64,000 bases of DNA from Ziziphus jujuba (Eukaryota > Streptophyta > Magnoliopsida > Rosales > Rhamnaceae). The translations under genes were made by a program, and so were the position numbers. Every line of letters begins with the position of its first letter. Positions within the stretch are counted from its first letter, which is position 1. This document shows positions 23,815-37,064 of this stretch, piece after piece. The DNA is taken from contig NC_083384.1 in the NCBI RefSeq assembly GCF_031755915.1, positions 31,477,001 through 31,541,000 on the forward strand. Direction: 5' to 3'. The notes below the pieces were generated by a model, which did not search any database, was not told the origin of the DNA, and worked only from the letters and a program-made list of their open reading frames with translations.

Positions 23815-24363
23815 TGTTAGAGTTGGGCCTAGGCCCACTAGTGTGAATGATTTGGGTTTTGGTTGTTGAGTTTTGATATAATATTTTTATTTATTTATTT
23901 AAATAAAATAATCTTTTTGATATAGTGGGAGAGAGTTTTACGGGAGAATAACTCCTTATGAGAGTTTGAAGGTTGCAAAAACTGAAACGTTCTTTTTCAA
24001 TTTTTTTTTTTTTTTGGAGAGAAATACAGAAAGGAAAAAGAAAAAATAAAAGAAACAGTGGTAAAGTGAAGATACACAGAGAGTTCGAAGAGAAAAGCTT
24101 CAGAGGTGCTGTATCTGAAAGTTTTTTGCAGCCGTTGTATCCTGGGAGACGTTCGCTACAAAACTCCTGCACCGGTGGGCGTAAAACGTTTTAAGGACAC
24201 TGTGGTATCACACAAGCCTCGGTCAACCTTTGTAGAAAGTAGATCAATTTCAAAGACCTATAGGTTCTAAAATGCTTTATTGATTTTTTATTTATTTTTA
24301 TTTATTTTGTATTAAATTGTCCACATGTATTTACATATATTCATCCATGATATTTTCCCAACA
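23815..24363 (+). repeat. Copia 3' LTR
   Basis: 549 bp, TGTTAGAG to CCCAACA. Compared with the 5' LTR it has an extra T/A-rich stretch near 24285-24308 and scattered substitutions. Confidence 0.9.
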
Positions 24364-24613
24364 AGAACAAGATAGGTTGGAAGTCAATTTCATTCATTCA
24401 TAATACCTCCCTACAACCTTACTTCTAAATATATATATATATATATATATAATACATAGATAAGATTCAGTTTCTACTAACAGATAACTTCAATAAACAC
24501 ATAAATAAATAACTGGCAGTAACTTCCTCCTATAATCTCCTTCTACCACGATCCCACGCTCTAAGTGGTCATGAATTGCATGTTAATGAACTATCCACAT
24601 AAGGCCCACATCA
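24364..24613 (-). repeat. LTR C, right fragment (split by copia)
   Basis: Starts with the second AGAAC copy (24364-24368), goes on with the same sequence as LTR B from its corresponding point, and ends CACATCA at 24613, followed by the TGACT duplication. A TA microsatellite lies at about 24430-24452. Confidence 0.85.
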
Positions 24614-24888
24614 TGACTCTTTTTTTTTTTTTTTTCTGAAAATAACTTTCTCATATTTCATTAAAGATTTTACCAAATTTGATGCTAAGTAATTTTCAGT
24701 TATGATATCAAGGTAAAAGCATCTATCAGGCTGCATCCAAATGGTAGAAAACAATTACACAACAGCAAAAAAGTACACAGCACAAGCACACAGATTTTGG
24801 CTTTGTCAATCTCCATATAACTTAACAGCAAACTCTGCTTAATTTACCACAAACCACTGGTCTTGGAAGCTACAAGATATACCAAACA

Positions 24889-25249
24889 ATGTCATCCTCT
24901 AAGCCTCTTTTATTTGCGGCCCTTTTGGTTCTGCTCGTTTTCCATTATGCCAATGGAGACCCCTCTGGTATTCTCTCTCTCTCTCTCTCTCTTTTTCCAT
25001 AAGCAAAATACAAAAAATTAGAGATGTAAATGGGTATTTTCACTGTTGTTGTTTGACGCAGAAACCGATCTGTGCAACTTTGAGGATGACTCAGATTTGG
25101 ATAACAACGTATCCACAAAGAATGTGATGGATGGCTGCCATTTTTCCTGTGAATGCAAAACAGCAGAGGATTGTAGCCATCCTTGTGCAGCCCTGGGGCT
25201 GGATCCTAATGCTGCGAAATGTATTGGGAATCGTTGCTGTTGTATTTAG
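24889..25249 (+). CDS. Small secreted cysteine-rich peptide
   Basis: Two exons, 24889-24967 and 25062-25249 (stop TAG), 88 aa. Exon 1 encodes a classic signal peptide (MSSSKPLLFAALLVLLVF, then HYANG); the intron sits just after the likely cleavage site, as in many plant cysteine-rich peptide genes. The predicted mature part is acidic and has ten cysteines, ending in a CCC cluster and Ile (spacing C..C-x3-C-x-C-x5-C-x3-C..C-x4-CCC). It is defensin-like in size and layout, but I do not recognise the family and assign no activity. The intron opens with a CT microsatellite (about 24972-24992). A poly(A) signal AATAAA lies at 25288. The gypsy LTR C ends 275 bp upstream of the start, so the element occupies the promoter region. 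Confidence 0.75.
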
Positions 25250-28200
25250 TTCTGCTAAATCCAATTAGCTACATATATTTACTTTGTAATAAAGTTAAAT
25301 GCCTTAAAAATGACCTTGTTTAATACAAACAAAGTTATCTTTTCAGGCAAATAAGAAAGTTGGCCGTTCAATCTTTATTTAGATTCTCCATCGTTTATTG
25401 CTGTATACATGCATCGATTATTAGTCGTAAATTTTTTAAGTTTATCTTCTCCTTTTTTTTTCTTTTTTTTTTTTAATTTTTTTGGGAACCATTCATACAT
25501 GCTTGTGCAATTCTGTTCAAAACTATGGATTAAAATAAAATGGGTGAGCCTGCCTGATGGATAAATGTTAAGAATTTGAACATGGTTCCATCTATTTAGT
25601 TGCACTACCTTTAAAAGCACTGTTACTAAATAGTAAGCTTTTTCAGATTTATGTTTTATGTTGCATATATGAATGACAAAAGTCATTTCTAATGACAGAA
25701 GAAGGAAAAGAATGTTCATTTAAATGGGCTGAATTTTATAAACCATATGAAATGGTTTTCATTTGGTATTATAGTTTTGTTTTGTTTTTTTTTTTTTTTT
25801 TTTTTTTTTTTTGGGGGGAATTTTGTCAAATCAGAAACCTAATTATCATTATAAGTGCAAAGTGAAATGAGCTACCAAAATATATACATATATACACGCA
25901 CAAACTTTTTATGCCAAGGGCAAAGTGAAAAGGGGTGTATCATGCCGAAGCCTTTAAGCCCAACAATGTTAATTCTTCTGGTTGGGCTTTAAAGCCCAAA
26001 TACTTAACTATGGACGCTTGATGGATGAAGTCTCGGATCCCAAATTGCTTAAGCCCAATCAGAAATCACGATAGGGCAGATTCACACGTTCCAAACAGAG
26101 AAACGTGTAAGACCCAATAAAAGGACAAAAATATAGAGAGAGAGAGAGAGAGAGAGGGGGTGAAAGCTGAAGAGTGATGACGTGAGAAACCATCATCATA
26201 CCTGACACGGTCATCATTCCACCCAGCATTATGAATGACGTGGCAGTCAGTTACATGCCGAGATGCCGAGACGAGAGTGGGACCACCAACACTCAATGAT
26301 GGTCCCCACAACCAGAAAAACACAGTTTACACAAGAGTCGAGGGTGTGGGTGGAGTCGAGCCCCTCGCCATTCCCAAATCAAAACCCAACTCAAACTCAG
26401 ACACTCTGAGACTGACTGAATACCCCAAAAAGCATCTGAACCGTCCGCGAATTTGCCCCCCTTATCACCGGCACAAAACCCATATAAAATAACCGCCGTC
26501 TGATCGACACGTCCTTCTATATCACTGCTCTGCCACGTGTCGGCCCTAACCAGAAAAAATATCGCGGGGGTTTTTTGGTATAATTCCCGTCCGCTAAAGT
26601 TTACGAACCAAAATTGAAAATGAAATGGTCCATTTATGGTCCTGTCGACAAATTAATTGAAACTGACGCAACCTTCCTCGTTTCTTTCTCACTTCTATGC
26701 CACCTCCAGGCTTGCCTCCCCACTCTCCTCTCTACACTTCCAATGCCCACCTGTAATTTCTCTTTCTTTTTTTATTTTATTTTATTTTTTAAATTTTTTT
26801 CTAAGTTTCAGAAATTATCCACGAACATTTATTAAACTCCCTCCAAACATTAAAATATATAAATAATTTCAGAATTACCATATTTTTTTAATCAAAATTT
26901 TAGTATCCAGTTGTTTTGCCAAGTGCAAAGTGAAAATGAATGTATCCTCCTCACCTCCAATGTCCATTTTACACCTGTAATTCTCTTTCTTTCATCATGT
27001 TCTTCTTATTATTTTTTTCTAAATTTTTTTCCAAACCTCACAAATTGTAAAAGGATAATTGACCCAATGAAAACAGTAAAATAAAAGTAATTTTTTGATG
27101 AAATGTTGATATCTAATAATTCAATATTGTTTTGGATTAAAAAAAAAAAAAGGGCATTATTTTATTGATTTTGCCTTCTATGATTATAAATAGGGTATTA
27201 TTAATTTAATAAACATTAACTACGAAATTGCCATATTACTAGCTATCAAAATTTCAATTACTAAATTTAATATACGTAGCATCGCCCCATGATATTTAGT
27301 AATATGTTTCATTTTACAATGATTTTTTTTTTCCTTATGTTGCAAGAAAACCCTCAACTAAGTAATTTTTTTTTTTTTAAATAATTGAGTTATAAACAAT
27401 TCAATTTTTTTTTTATGTGTTTTTGTTTTGAGAATGGAGGATTTGAACCAACCAAATAGAATCAAAATCCCATAATATTATCCCAAACTGATGTACTTAA
27501 AACATAAACTTACTTTGAGTATTTTATTTTATTTTTTTAAATAACATCAGTCCAAGTAATTGTTGGAGAAAACAATGATTATTATTACTATCAAGACACC
27601 AAAGAAATAAAAACTCGTTTTTATTTTAAAAAAAAAAAAAAAAGAGAAAAAACTTGTTGGTTTTGGGGAGAGAATTTATAGGGAGGGGAAGAGAGTTGAG
27701 TAGGTAGGTAGAACTAGGACAGGTGGATGTAGGAGAGAGAGTAGACATTCTCTGGTGAGAAAATAAAGGCTTTGGGGGGAAGAGTGAAAATGATTGTGGG
27801 ATGCATCGTGTTTGGTTTGGGTATGGAAAAAGGAAGAGAAAGATTAAACCAGGAGAAAGAGGGGCTCTTATATGGAGGTTTTTGTTTGTTTCCAATCCAA
27901 AAGTGGGGTTTGTGGGGTCCATATGCTTAGACAACCTGTACGTCGTAGGTGGGCCTGATCGCAGAGGAGACCACCACCACCACCACCACCGCCACCACCT
28001 CCCTCTTCATCACCATACATCACCAATTTCATGATTACATCATTAGTGCTTCATTGATTCTTTTAAACTCTTGCTTTTCTTAATAAATGCCTATGTGCCT
28101 CTTCTACTTCTTTTCTTTCTCTTCATCCTTGGGGTTTTTACTAACATACATGCTGCTCTATTACTGTGCATTTTGCTCAGCTTTTTCCTATTTCGTTTCT

Positions 28201-31039
28201 TTTTTACTTTTGCTTTTCTTCTTTTTGGTAACATGATTATTTTTGCACACCATGAAATATATATATAACCCAAAAAATAAAAAATTGACCCATATTCTGA
28301 AATGTTCCACTTGTCTTTGTCAATCCATTGTACACAAAATGTTATTGACCAAAAAATAGTAGATGAAATAATGTATAAGAAGAAATATTATACAAGATTA
28401 ATTATATTAAAAAAATTGTTCTAATTGAGTAAGTATATAGTCTAATTCACTTTTTAGAAAACAACATCAACGGATTAGATCATAATATAGTTTTTCATGA
28501 TTTTTATAGGAAATCATTTTTTTTTTAAACTTCATTAGGAACAAAAAGATAATTGATAATGGAAAACAAAGCATAGTGCCTAATAAGTGAAAAAAGAAAA
28601 AGGGAAAAGGAAAAAATGGTCAGTTTGTGTTCTTTGTTTTTGGGTATGTTATGAGAAATTGTGACTGAGTTCTTAGCCCTAATGAGTGAGCTGTCATGTC
28701 ATGGCCTCCTAATTCACTAGCTCTTGTCTACCTTATTTTAGCTAATCTGCTCTAAAGTGTCAACGATTTATGCAGAGCACAAGTATGAATGCAGGTTTTG
28801 AGATTTGGTAAAATTTCAAATAAAAAAATTTTAGATTATGCTTGGTATGAATTCTGAAATGTTGCTTTTGGCTTATGAGATTTAAAAACGTTTCCTAAAA
28901 ACGTTAGAATTATTTTCTGTAAAGAACTTTAGACCTTCAAAGATTTTTAAACTAAATAAGACAGTGAAATTTCTTTTTTCAAAAATCTTTTTTTGCAGAA
29001 GTAGAAATTAAGCAATATCAAAAGTTAAACCCCAAACAAAGCTTTATATATGGACAATTTACTAATGGATCAAACATTTTGGTACTTACATTGATAGTTC
29101 AACATGATATTAGAATTTAAAAACTCATAAAATTTTCAGTTCGAATCTGACTACCCCATAATAAATATTCCAAGCAAATATGAACAGGTTGAGAGATTTG
29201 GTAAAAGCCGATTTTTGGTGATCACAAAAGTTGATGGGTTTCAAATGGCAGTACATATGGGGCACTCAATGCCCATCAATATGTGTAGTTTTATTGCCTT
29301 TGAATTAATGTGGTTCTTGGTGGTTGGTTGGAAGTTATGTGAACACATTAGCCACATATAGTAATCATAATGCATTCTTCCTACCAGAACAGAAAAATCA
29401 TATTGCATTTCTTTTTGGTCTCACTAGCTGGTACCATTTACTGGCTTTTCTCATAAATTTGCATGACAATAATAAGTTTCAAATATATATATATATATAT
29501 ATATGCATTGTCATTTATGAATTCCAATACAAAATACATCCTAATAATGTTATGATTGAAGAAGATAGGATTTTATGAGATAGGATTTTATGAAACTAAG
29601 TTGACTAGAAAACTTAAATTATAAGGTTTTTGATCTATCCCCACTCTATGAAATTTATATTTTGTTTTTACATCAATAATATGTTATAATTAAAACACCG
29701 AAAAAGGTTGATTTTCAAAATTTCCATATAACATAGGTAACAGTACAAACAGTATAAAAGGGAATGTAAAAAAAGCCTTCGCTATTCCGAGAAACCCAAG
29801 TCCATGTGTAATCATCTTGCTCACATTCTTATGGTAATTTGGGAGCTAGCTCTAGCTAGAGAGGTCAATTTTATTTAGCATTCATGCTGAACTTTATTGG
29901 ACAGTATAAAGCTTATGTGGGAGCTCTATATTGCTTTGTCAGCTTTCTAGAAGAGTGAGATTCCTTTATTATAAGCTAGCTTTGCTCTCAAGAGAGAAAT
30001 CCAGAGACAAAATTTAATTCAACCACGACAAAACCCTATTTCCTTTTCCTTGGACCAAAATGACACTTTCGAACCAGAAACAAGGTTGAACAACCTAGAG
30101 AGGCAAGATTTTAATTTTTCTTTTTCTACTTTATTTTTTTTGAGAGTCATTTTCATATGGTAACTTTGAAAGTGACAAAGCACTATCAAAATTGCTTGGA
30201 AATTAGATATGACGAAATGCAATTCTTATCCCACTAAGAAGTTTAAATATTATATAAATACAAAATCTATCATTTGTAATCTTTGAAAACTCAAATGTTT
30301 TGCCATTGGAACCGAATTTCCACAAGAAATTCTTAATTTGGTTGTTCTTTTTCTCAATTATACTTATACAAATCTTTCGAGAAAATCTAATTAAAGAAAC
30401 ATGGGATTATTTTCAATGATGACTGTTCAAAAGAATCGCATTAAATATTGAAAAGGTTAAGCATTTTTATAGAACCGAATCTGGCATGACTAAATTAATG
30501 ATACAAACATAAAATGATAGCTTGTGTAAATTAAACATTCTTTTACTAGGTGCTGCTTTTAAATATGCAGTGGTCAAACTTACAATTTTCAAATTATACT
30601 TTATTCTCTGCATCAAAGGAAAATTTGAGCTTAGAAAAATGTAGCATGCAAGGAGGTTTTGTCCATCACTTTTTCTAACATGGTATTAACAACTTTTTGC
30701 TACCATTTAGGGTGGCAAAAAATCTATGCTTTATCAAACTAAAAAATCCAAAATTATATAAATGAAATCCACCATATAGAATTTATAATGCACAACATTT
30801 TTTTTTCTCATCGAATAAGAAACTTGTATAGTATAAACAAAGTAACATATACATATATAAACAAAGTAACATATATATAATTAATAATCATACTACTTTA
30901 ACCTTCTAGGACAGTTCGTAATTTTTCATGTGTAGAGCTTAGTTTGATTGTGTAGCTAAATCCAAATTCCTCAATATCTTATACCGAAAATTACTTCCTA
31001 CCTTGGTTTAAAGCTTAAATGCTTAATTAATTCGGACCA

Positions 31040-31520
31040 AAAGAACTTTCCCAAAATTTTTGTTCCAAACTACTTTTATCAAATATTCTTGAAATGGAGA
31101 AATTTAAAGTTTAGAATAAAGTATAAGTATTTTAAAAGTTTTATTGAACAAATAAAGGGAATTAGACTTTTGAAGTTAATGACTTTTAGTATTGTCAAAA
31201 CTTTCCCAAAATGCTTATAATTTTCCTAAATCTTTGTTTTAAATTATTTTTATAAAATATTTTTGAAACTGGTTTAAAGCTCAATAAAAAATACTTAAAA
31301 AAGTTTGAGTTCCGAATTTTCTAAAATATTTATAATTTCTTAAAATCTTAGTAATTTTCCAAAATCTTTGTTGTAAGTCATTTTTATCAAATTTTCTTGA
31401 GTTTTAAAGTTCAAAAGAAGGTATTTTAAAAGTTTATTTTCTTTTTGAACAAATAAAAGTGATTAGACTTAATTATGAAGTTAATGCTTTAATATTATTA
31501 TTAATGTCAAAACTAGTTAA
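31040..31520. repeat. Three degenerate tandem copies, ~150-170 bp each
   Basis: Copies start near 31045, 31200 and 31365. Each begins with tcccaaaat...tttgtt, continues through ttttatcaaat(a/t)ttcttga and a block like aagtattttaaaagttt; copies 1 and 3 share gaacaaataaa and tagactt...gaagttaatg. No coding content. Confidence 0.6.
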
Positions 31521-34500
31521 TAAGGTCCAAATTTATGAATTGAATTGGCCTTATACTTTATTGATGGAAGTCAAAACATACAAAGTTATGAATTGAAAAA
31601 CATGTGCCACTGTTTTGTTGTAAGAGAACATAATATAATTAACTAGAAATCATAGTTTTTGTCCTGTACCCTTAAATTGGCACTCCTTCATTTTATTTAT
31701 TTTTTTCATACGGCAAAGCATGTTTTGACAAAAAAGTAAAGGCTTATTTAATGTTAAATTCGAAAATGACATAATAATTAAACACTTATAAGTAAGATAT
31801 CAATTGGTCATTCAATCATCATTTTGTAGGGACCCTTTTTCGGTACTCAATATATTCACATTCCCACCAAATTCAACTCTTGATTCTTAGTTAAGCGGCT
31901 AGAGCTTTATCTGTAATTCTTTCAAATGACAAAAAAGTAGGCATTTGAAAAGGATAAAGAAAAATAATAAGGACAATGAAAACAAAGATAATTAATAAGT
32001 CTTAATTCCTAAAAGGGCAAAAAAAAAAAAAAAAAAAAGTGTATAAGCAAAAGTTTTTGATGCCGTTGACTTATTTCTCAACGGCTATGATGAAGCGTGT
32101 GCTGTCTAAAGGAGACAAAATCATGGCCTTTATTAGCTAAAGATGAATGGATCTGATGGTAAGAAAAAATGGAGTAACTTTGCGTCTTTACAATCAGATG
32201 TGGGACTGTTTTTCACCCTCTTCCTCTGACAAACCCACCCACAAAAAAAAAAGAGTCCCAAAATTTGCTGCTCTTAAGGATAGTTTTAAAGGCAGAGAGA
32301 CCTTATAATTAACAATGCTGACTACCAAATGAACAACAAAATGAATATGTTCAAGGAAAAAACATACCCATTTGATAGGACCCCTCAATCATGCATGCCT
32401 TCTTTGTTTTGGGGCTTTTAAAAAAAATAAAAAAATAATTTAATAATTAATTATCCCATCAATTCATTTTTTTTTCTAATAAAAAAAGAAAAAACCATTT
32501 GGGATGGACCCTCAATCGTGCATGCCCTCTTTGTTTTGCTGAGATAAAAATAAAAATAAAAAATAAATTCAACTTAATAATTACCCATCAAAATTTTCTT
32601 TATATGAAAAAAAAAAAAAGAAAAGGAAAAAGTGGTCCTTGGCTAGCTATTTTGATTTCATTGAAGGCAGGGTTTCAAATGGAAGGTAGGGATTGGGTGG
32701 GAGGCTATATGGAAAATGGAGCGTGAAAATGCACGTCATGCAATTTTGAAGTAGAACAGTAAGCTGTGTTTGTGTAGAAAATCCAAATTTTACGGAAAGG
32801 AGAAGAAACAAAATTAAAATGAAAAAAGGAAAAAGGAGGGGGATTTGGATGTTGTTATGTGGTACAGCAAAGGTCAAGATTCTCATACTATAGGAAGAAA
32901 GAGATATGGGGATCCATACATGATATATGATTTTTTTTATTTTTTTTGGGTAAAACATATATGATATATGATATGCACTACAACATTCCTTTCATTGTAT
33001 CATGAAGAATAATGCATGTCTCCTCAGCTTTTAGAGCTTGGGCCTTGGATACCCTACTGTCCCTACATATATCGAACACTACACAATAAACAACAAAAGA
33101 GAGAGAGAGAGAGAGAGAGAGAGAATGCAGCACTTGCTTTAGCTATATATCAGCTAGCTTGAAGGATTGGGGGAGCTGAAAAAAATAAATAATAATAATT
33201 ATATAAATGTCCAGGTGCTTATATATATCACATTAAAAATGGCGTGTATGTAAGTAAGAAAAGGTCAAGTGTAGTCCTGTTCAAATGTTCACCAGCAGTG
33301 TATATAACTTTATTTTGCTACATAATTTTCACATAAATTGTCTATAATCGCACTACCAATGTGACAACTTATGTTGTCCATAGTTTAGCACAAAATTATG
33401 TTGCATGAAATACTGTGTTTATAATTAATTCAATGAAGATAAAAAACAAACACAACTGTAGAATAAGTACTAGTTAGTATCACCAAGTACTTAATGTACT
33501 AAATAAAATTACTAATTGATATAACATCACATTATCAGTATATATATTAACAATTAACAAATTTAATTAGCCTAAAATACATTAATAAATGAACCAACAA
33601 AATATTATCATATCCATTCATATATATATATATATATGCATGTTTATGAATTTGAGGGTGGAGTTCTTGGAGCATATATATATATATATATATATATACA
33701 AGCTGCCATTGATGATGCCATGAAATTGCATGTTTGAGTATTTGTATATATAGACTTACGTAATATTGGAAGGATATAAATATGGTGTTTATTATTATCA
33801 TAGGGTGACAAGACTGTCCGGTACGTAAATAGAAACTATCAAACTATCAAGGTTTCGTCATCGGTGAGATCAGAAAACATATAATCCCAAATACGCCCCA
33901 CGAAATAAATAGTGGGCCTCACCCACTTTTAACTTCTTCTGATGATAAAAATAGAACATCAACCGTCCGATCGAATGCCGTGTCGATGATAATTAAGAAA
34001 TCCCAATTTAATTTTTTGGGAGTTTAAAGGATAATATTAAGCAGCCAATTAAAAATCTTTAAACATAATTTTTTGTCTTGGTCGGAACGAAGAAGAAAGA
34101 ATGGCAAAATCCAATTTTATATATTCTTCGGCAGGAGGAGGTGGGACCAGAAAATGATCCCTGTGAACCCCACAAGGGTCCCACAAACTCCAAGGTGGGG
34201 ACCGCACCACCAAAGCTTAGGCTTTTTTTTTTTTTTTCTTTCTTATATTATTATGTTTTCAGTTCCCGAGGAGTGGGACCCACAATAGACATCTCAGTCC
34301 CCCACCACACTCCTCTTCCCCCGGAATATTCTCTGCTCGAAATCTTTTTGGGTCCCGGCCGGCGAACATTCTTTCTTAAGCCCCCGCGCACCACTCTTTC
34401 CTAAAAATGCTAATCATTCATTAATATAAAACAAACACCCTGATTTAATAACAATAATAGTTAAATAATTAACTAACACGGCATAAATCTTAGTATCTTA

Positions 34501-34908
34501 TTTTGTTTGTTTGGATTTTTCAATTTTATTAAACATATCTGAGGTTCAAAAAAATAAATTTTATTCAACATATACATTATTTTTTTTGTTTGTTTTAGAG
34601 GACATAATTATAATAACTTAGAGAGTTGAGAATATAAAGAGAAGTTGTAGTTTTTATTCAGTATTGCAAAGCCGAAAAGGAAAAGGGAATTTGAAATATG
34701 AAATAGAAATTTTGACCAAAAAGTCTCACCGCCCGTTACATAGTTTATACAAAATATAAAATATAAATATACTATATATTAAGCAAAGTTGCTAACTTGC
34801 GCTTAGCCTAGTAATCCAAAAGACTCGAGCTTTGTGGTTGATTGAGGTTGGCTAGGCTTAAACCATGGACTGCAGCGCAAATTAGCATTGAAATTTACTA
34901 ATTATATA

Positions 34909-34910
<2 letters not shown>

Positions 34911-34985
<75 letters not shown>
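34911..34985. repeat. Compound microsatellite (CATA)n(TA)n(TG)n
   Basis: Three simple repeats follow without interruption: CATA from 34911, TA from about 34936, TG from 34959 to 34985. Confidence 0.95.
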
Positions 34986-34993
<8 letters not shown>

Positions 34994-37054
34994 AGTAATA
35001 ATGAGGAAGGTGATATTGCATGATATATAATGTGGGCGGGCTGCTTAATGTTCTGAAAGGGACATGAGCTTTTGTGCTTTTTTCCATCCTTTGATGCTGA
35101 CCTTCTCGTGAGATTTTGCATGTCTTTCCTTTTTTTTTTTTTTTTAATGAAAATTTTGTTTTCTTCATTATTTTTGCTTCCCTAAAGTTTTTACATTATA
35201 TATATATATATATATATATAAATATATAAAATTGACATAAAATTTCTTGAATTGTGTGTTGCTTTTGTTTTTCCATGTGTTCTGTAACTTAATTTGGTTA
35301 AATTACCATTTCTTCTTATAGCTAATGAAAACGTTAGTTATAATATGTTTTCAATGGTTCTGTTGTTGTATGCTATTTTTTTTTTTTTTTTTGGGGTTGC
35401 AATTTGTATTTACAAATTTATATATTAATTAATATTAATTTACGTAAGATATTCCGTTGTATAATTAATAAAGTCACAATCATTGTCATTTATATTCCAT
35501 GATGAGTGAGTATCTGGATATAGGATTCGCAATTAACACCACGGACAAAATCTTTTTGTTTCTCTTATTAAATATGTAGATATTTATGCATTTATCAATT
35601 TAATCTTTATTATTTTGTTGTGAGATGATTGGTTTGCTTAGACTAAAAAACTTCGTGTAACATTCAAGGGTTGTAAATGTATTATTATAATGAATTAATT
35701 ATACTAGATATATATGAAATAATCAATTGCGGAAAATCTAAATCCAATTCCATTGTTTTATACACAAAATATAATAATTTAATTATTTAAATAGTTTATT
35801 AAATACATAATATTATAAAAATGTTAAAATTCCTAAAGTTTATGCTTGAACTAGCTAGCATATATACATTTTAATTGGATTATATACATCTTGAGAGAGG
35901 GATTCAAACTTTAAATCTTCACTTGAAATTTTTGGGAGAGAAAAATAAATTAACATTGCAATTGGATTTGCTAAACTATTTAAGAAAAACAAAAGCCAAA
36001 AACATAAACATACAAATTTTGATAAACTTTACGTAAAAATTGAATGAAGCACATAAAATACTCTTTGTTTTTTTCTAGTAATTTGTACTATTAGATTCAC
36101 TATACATAATTTTAAAACGAACCCATAATCTATCATCATTTTTTTGTTTTAATTTACATATTCTATCATCATAAAATCACAACATATATTCCATAATTAA
36201 GTTCCAATTACAACCACAATAATTGTGCAATTTAAAACCATATATGTGTCATTCTCTTCTTGCAGCATTTTGATTCCCCGAGATTTTAATGTGTGACGAT
36301 ATTATGGTTAACAGGTAACGAGAAAATCAACTATATTATGATGACCGGGTATAGGCGGTAAATAAACTGAAAATTGGTGGGAGATAAAAAAGAAGTAAGC
36401 AAACAAAGCCAAATGGGTCCAGACAGTCGCAAGGAAGTCCAAGACAAAGATATTAACACAGTGAATGCTTAAGATCTCAGTGTTCCCCTCCAACTTCGAA
36501 GTCTAATCTATCATTATCACATTTTTATTATTATTATTATTATTTTTTATTTACAGTACATTCTTTTTTTTTTTTTTTTTTTAAGATTTCATAACAATAA
36601 AATTTTCATTTTTTATGTCCATATAAAATTTGACCAATATTTCAACTAATAATCGTTTTAGTTTTAAAAAAAATAAAATTTCATCTTTCTAGATTTAGAA
36701 ATTCAAACATTTTTACACTTTTTGAAGTTAACCAAATCTAGTAATTTAAATAAAATTGTTATATAAAAATGAATAATACTAAAATAACAAACTTTTTTTT
36801 TTTAATGAATATAAAAATATTATATTCGACTTAAAAGGTGATGAGCAATGATTTTTCAACTAAAGATTTTAAGTTTTTTTTTTTTTTCCTTTGTTCTCCA
36901 AAGTGGGTACTAATTGTATTTATGTAAAAGTGGGGGGCAAGAATTGAAAATTTTCTTATAAGACAATAATATGATCTATATCTATGGAAGGAAGTGAAGA
37001 GAAAACGGTAGCAGAGACAAAGCTCAAACCACTTTGTATTTTTATATATACATG

Positions 37055-37064
37055 TATATATAAA
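37055..37064 (+). promoter_or_regulatory. TATA box of the EMB1444-like gene
   Basis: tatatataaaacc about 425 bp upstream of the start codon, followed about 25-45 bp later by a CT-rich patch (37090-37110), the usual layout around a plant transcription start. The leader would be about 400 nt. Confidence 0.5.

Larger units (their letters stand above)
17923..24363 (+). mobile_element. Ty1/copia LTR retrotransposon nested in LTR C
   Basis: 6441 bp, flanked by the 5-bp duplication AGAAC (17918-17922, 24364-24368). LTRs start (T/C)GTTAGAGTTGGG and end CCCAACA. Internal order is leader, gag, protease, integrase, RT, RNase H, 3' untranslated segment and PPT. Integrase before RT is the copia arrangement. 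The two LTRs differ by roughly a dozen substitutions by eye plus a ~30 bp T/A-rich insertion in the 3' copy, so the insertion is fairly recent but not new. Confidence 0.93.
16476..24618. mobile_element. Palindromic Ty3/gypsy-type LTR element with a nested copia element
   Basis: The outer borders carry the same 5-bp direct repeat TGACT (16476-16480 and 24614-24618), read as the target-site duplication. Inside are LTR A (16481-16800, + orientation), LTR B (16826-17141, inverted), a short internal body read on the minus strand (17142-17844), and LTR C (17845-17922 plus 24364-24613, inverted), split by the copia element at 17923-24363. The LTRs end in TGATGTG/CACATCA. A normal element has two LTRs in the same orientation; here the outer two are inverted and both expose a U3 end. 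I infer one integration of an aberrantly reverse-transcribed molecule, followed later by the copia insertion. Confidence 0.75.

Noticed and set aside
26066..26323. 85-codon minus-strand frame
   Set aside because: Ends in a GA/CT microsatellite translation and has no family match.
28850..29045. Possible hAT-like MITE (gcttggtatg... and ...ccccaaacaaagc ends)
   Set aside because: The ends match only loosely and no target duplication could be found.
25250..37000. MicroRNA precursors
   Set aside because: Read for the widely conserved plant miRNA sequences without a hit; a novel one cannot be excluded without folding and small-RNA data.
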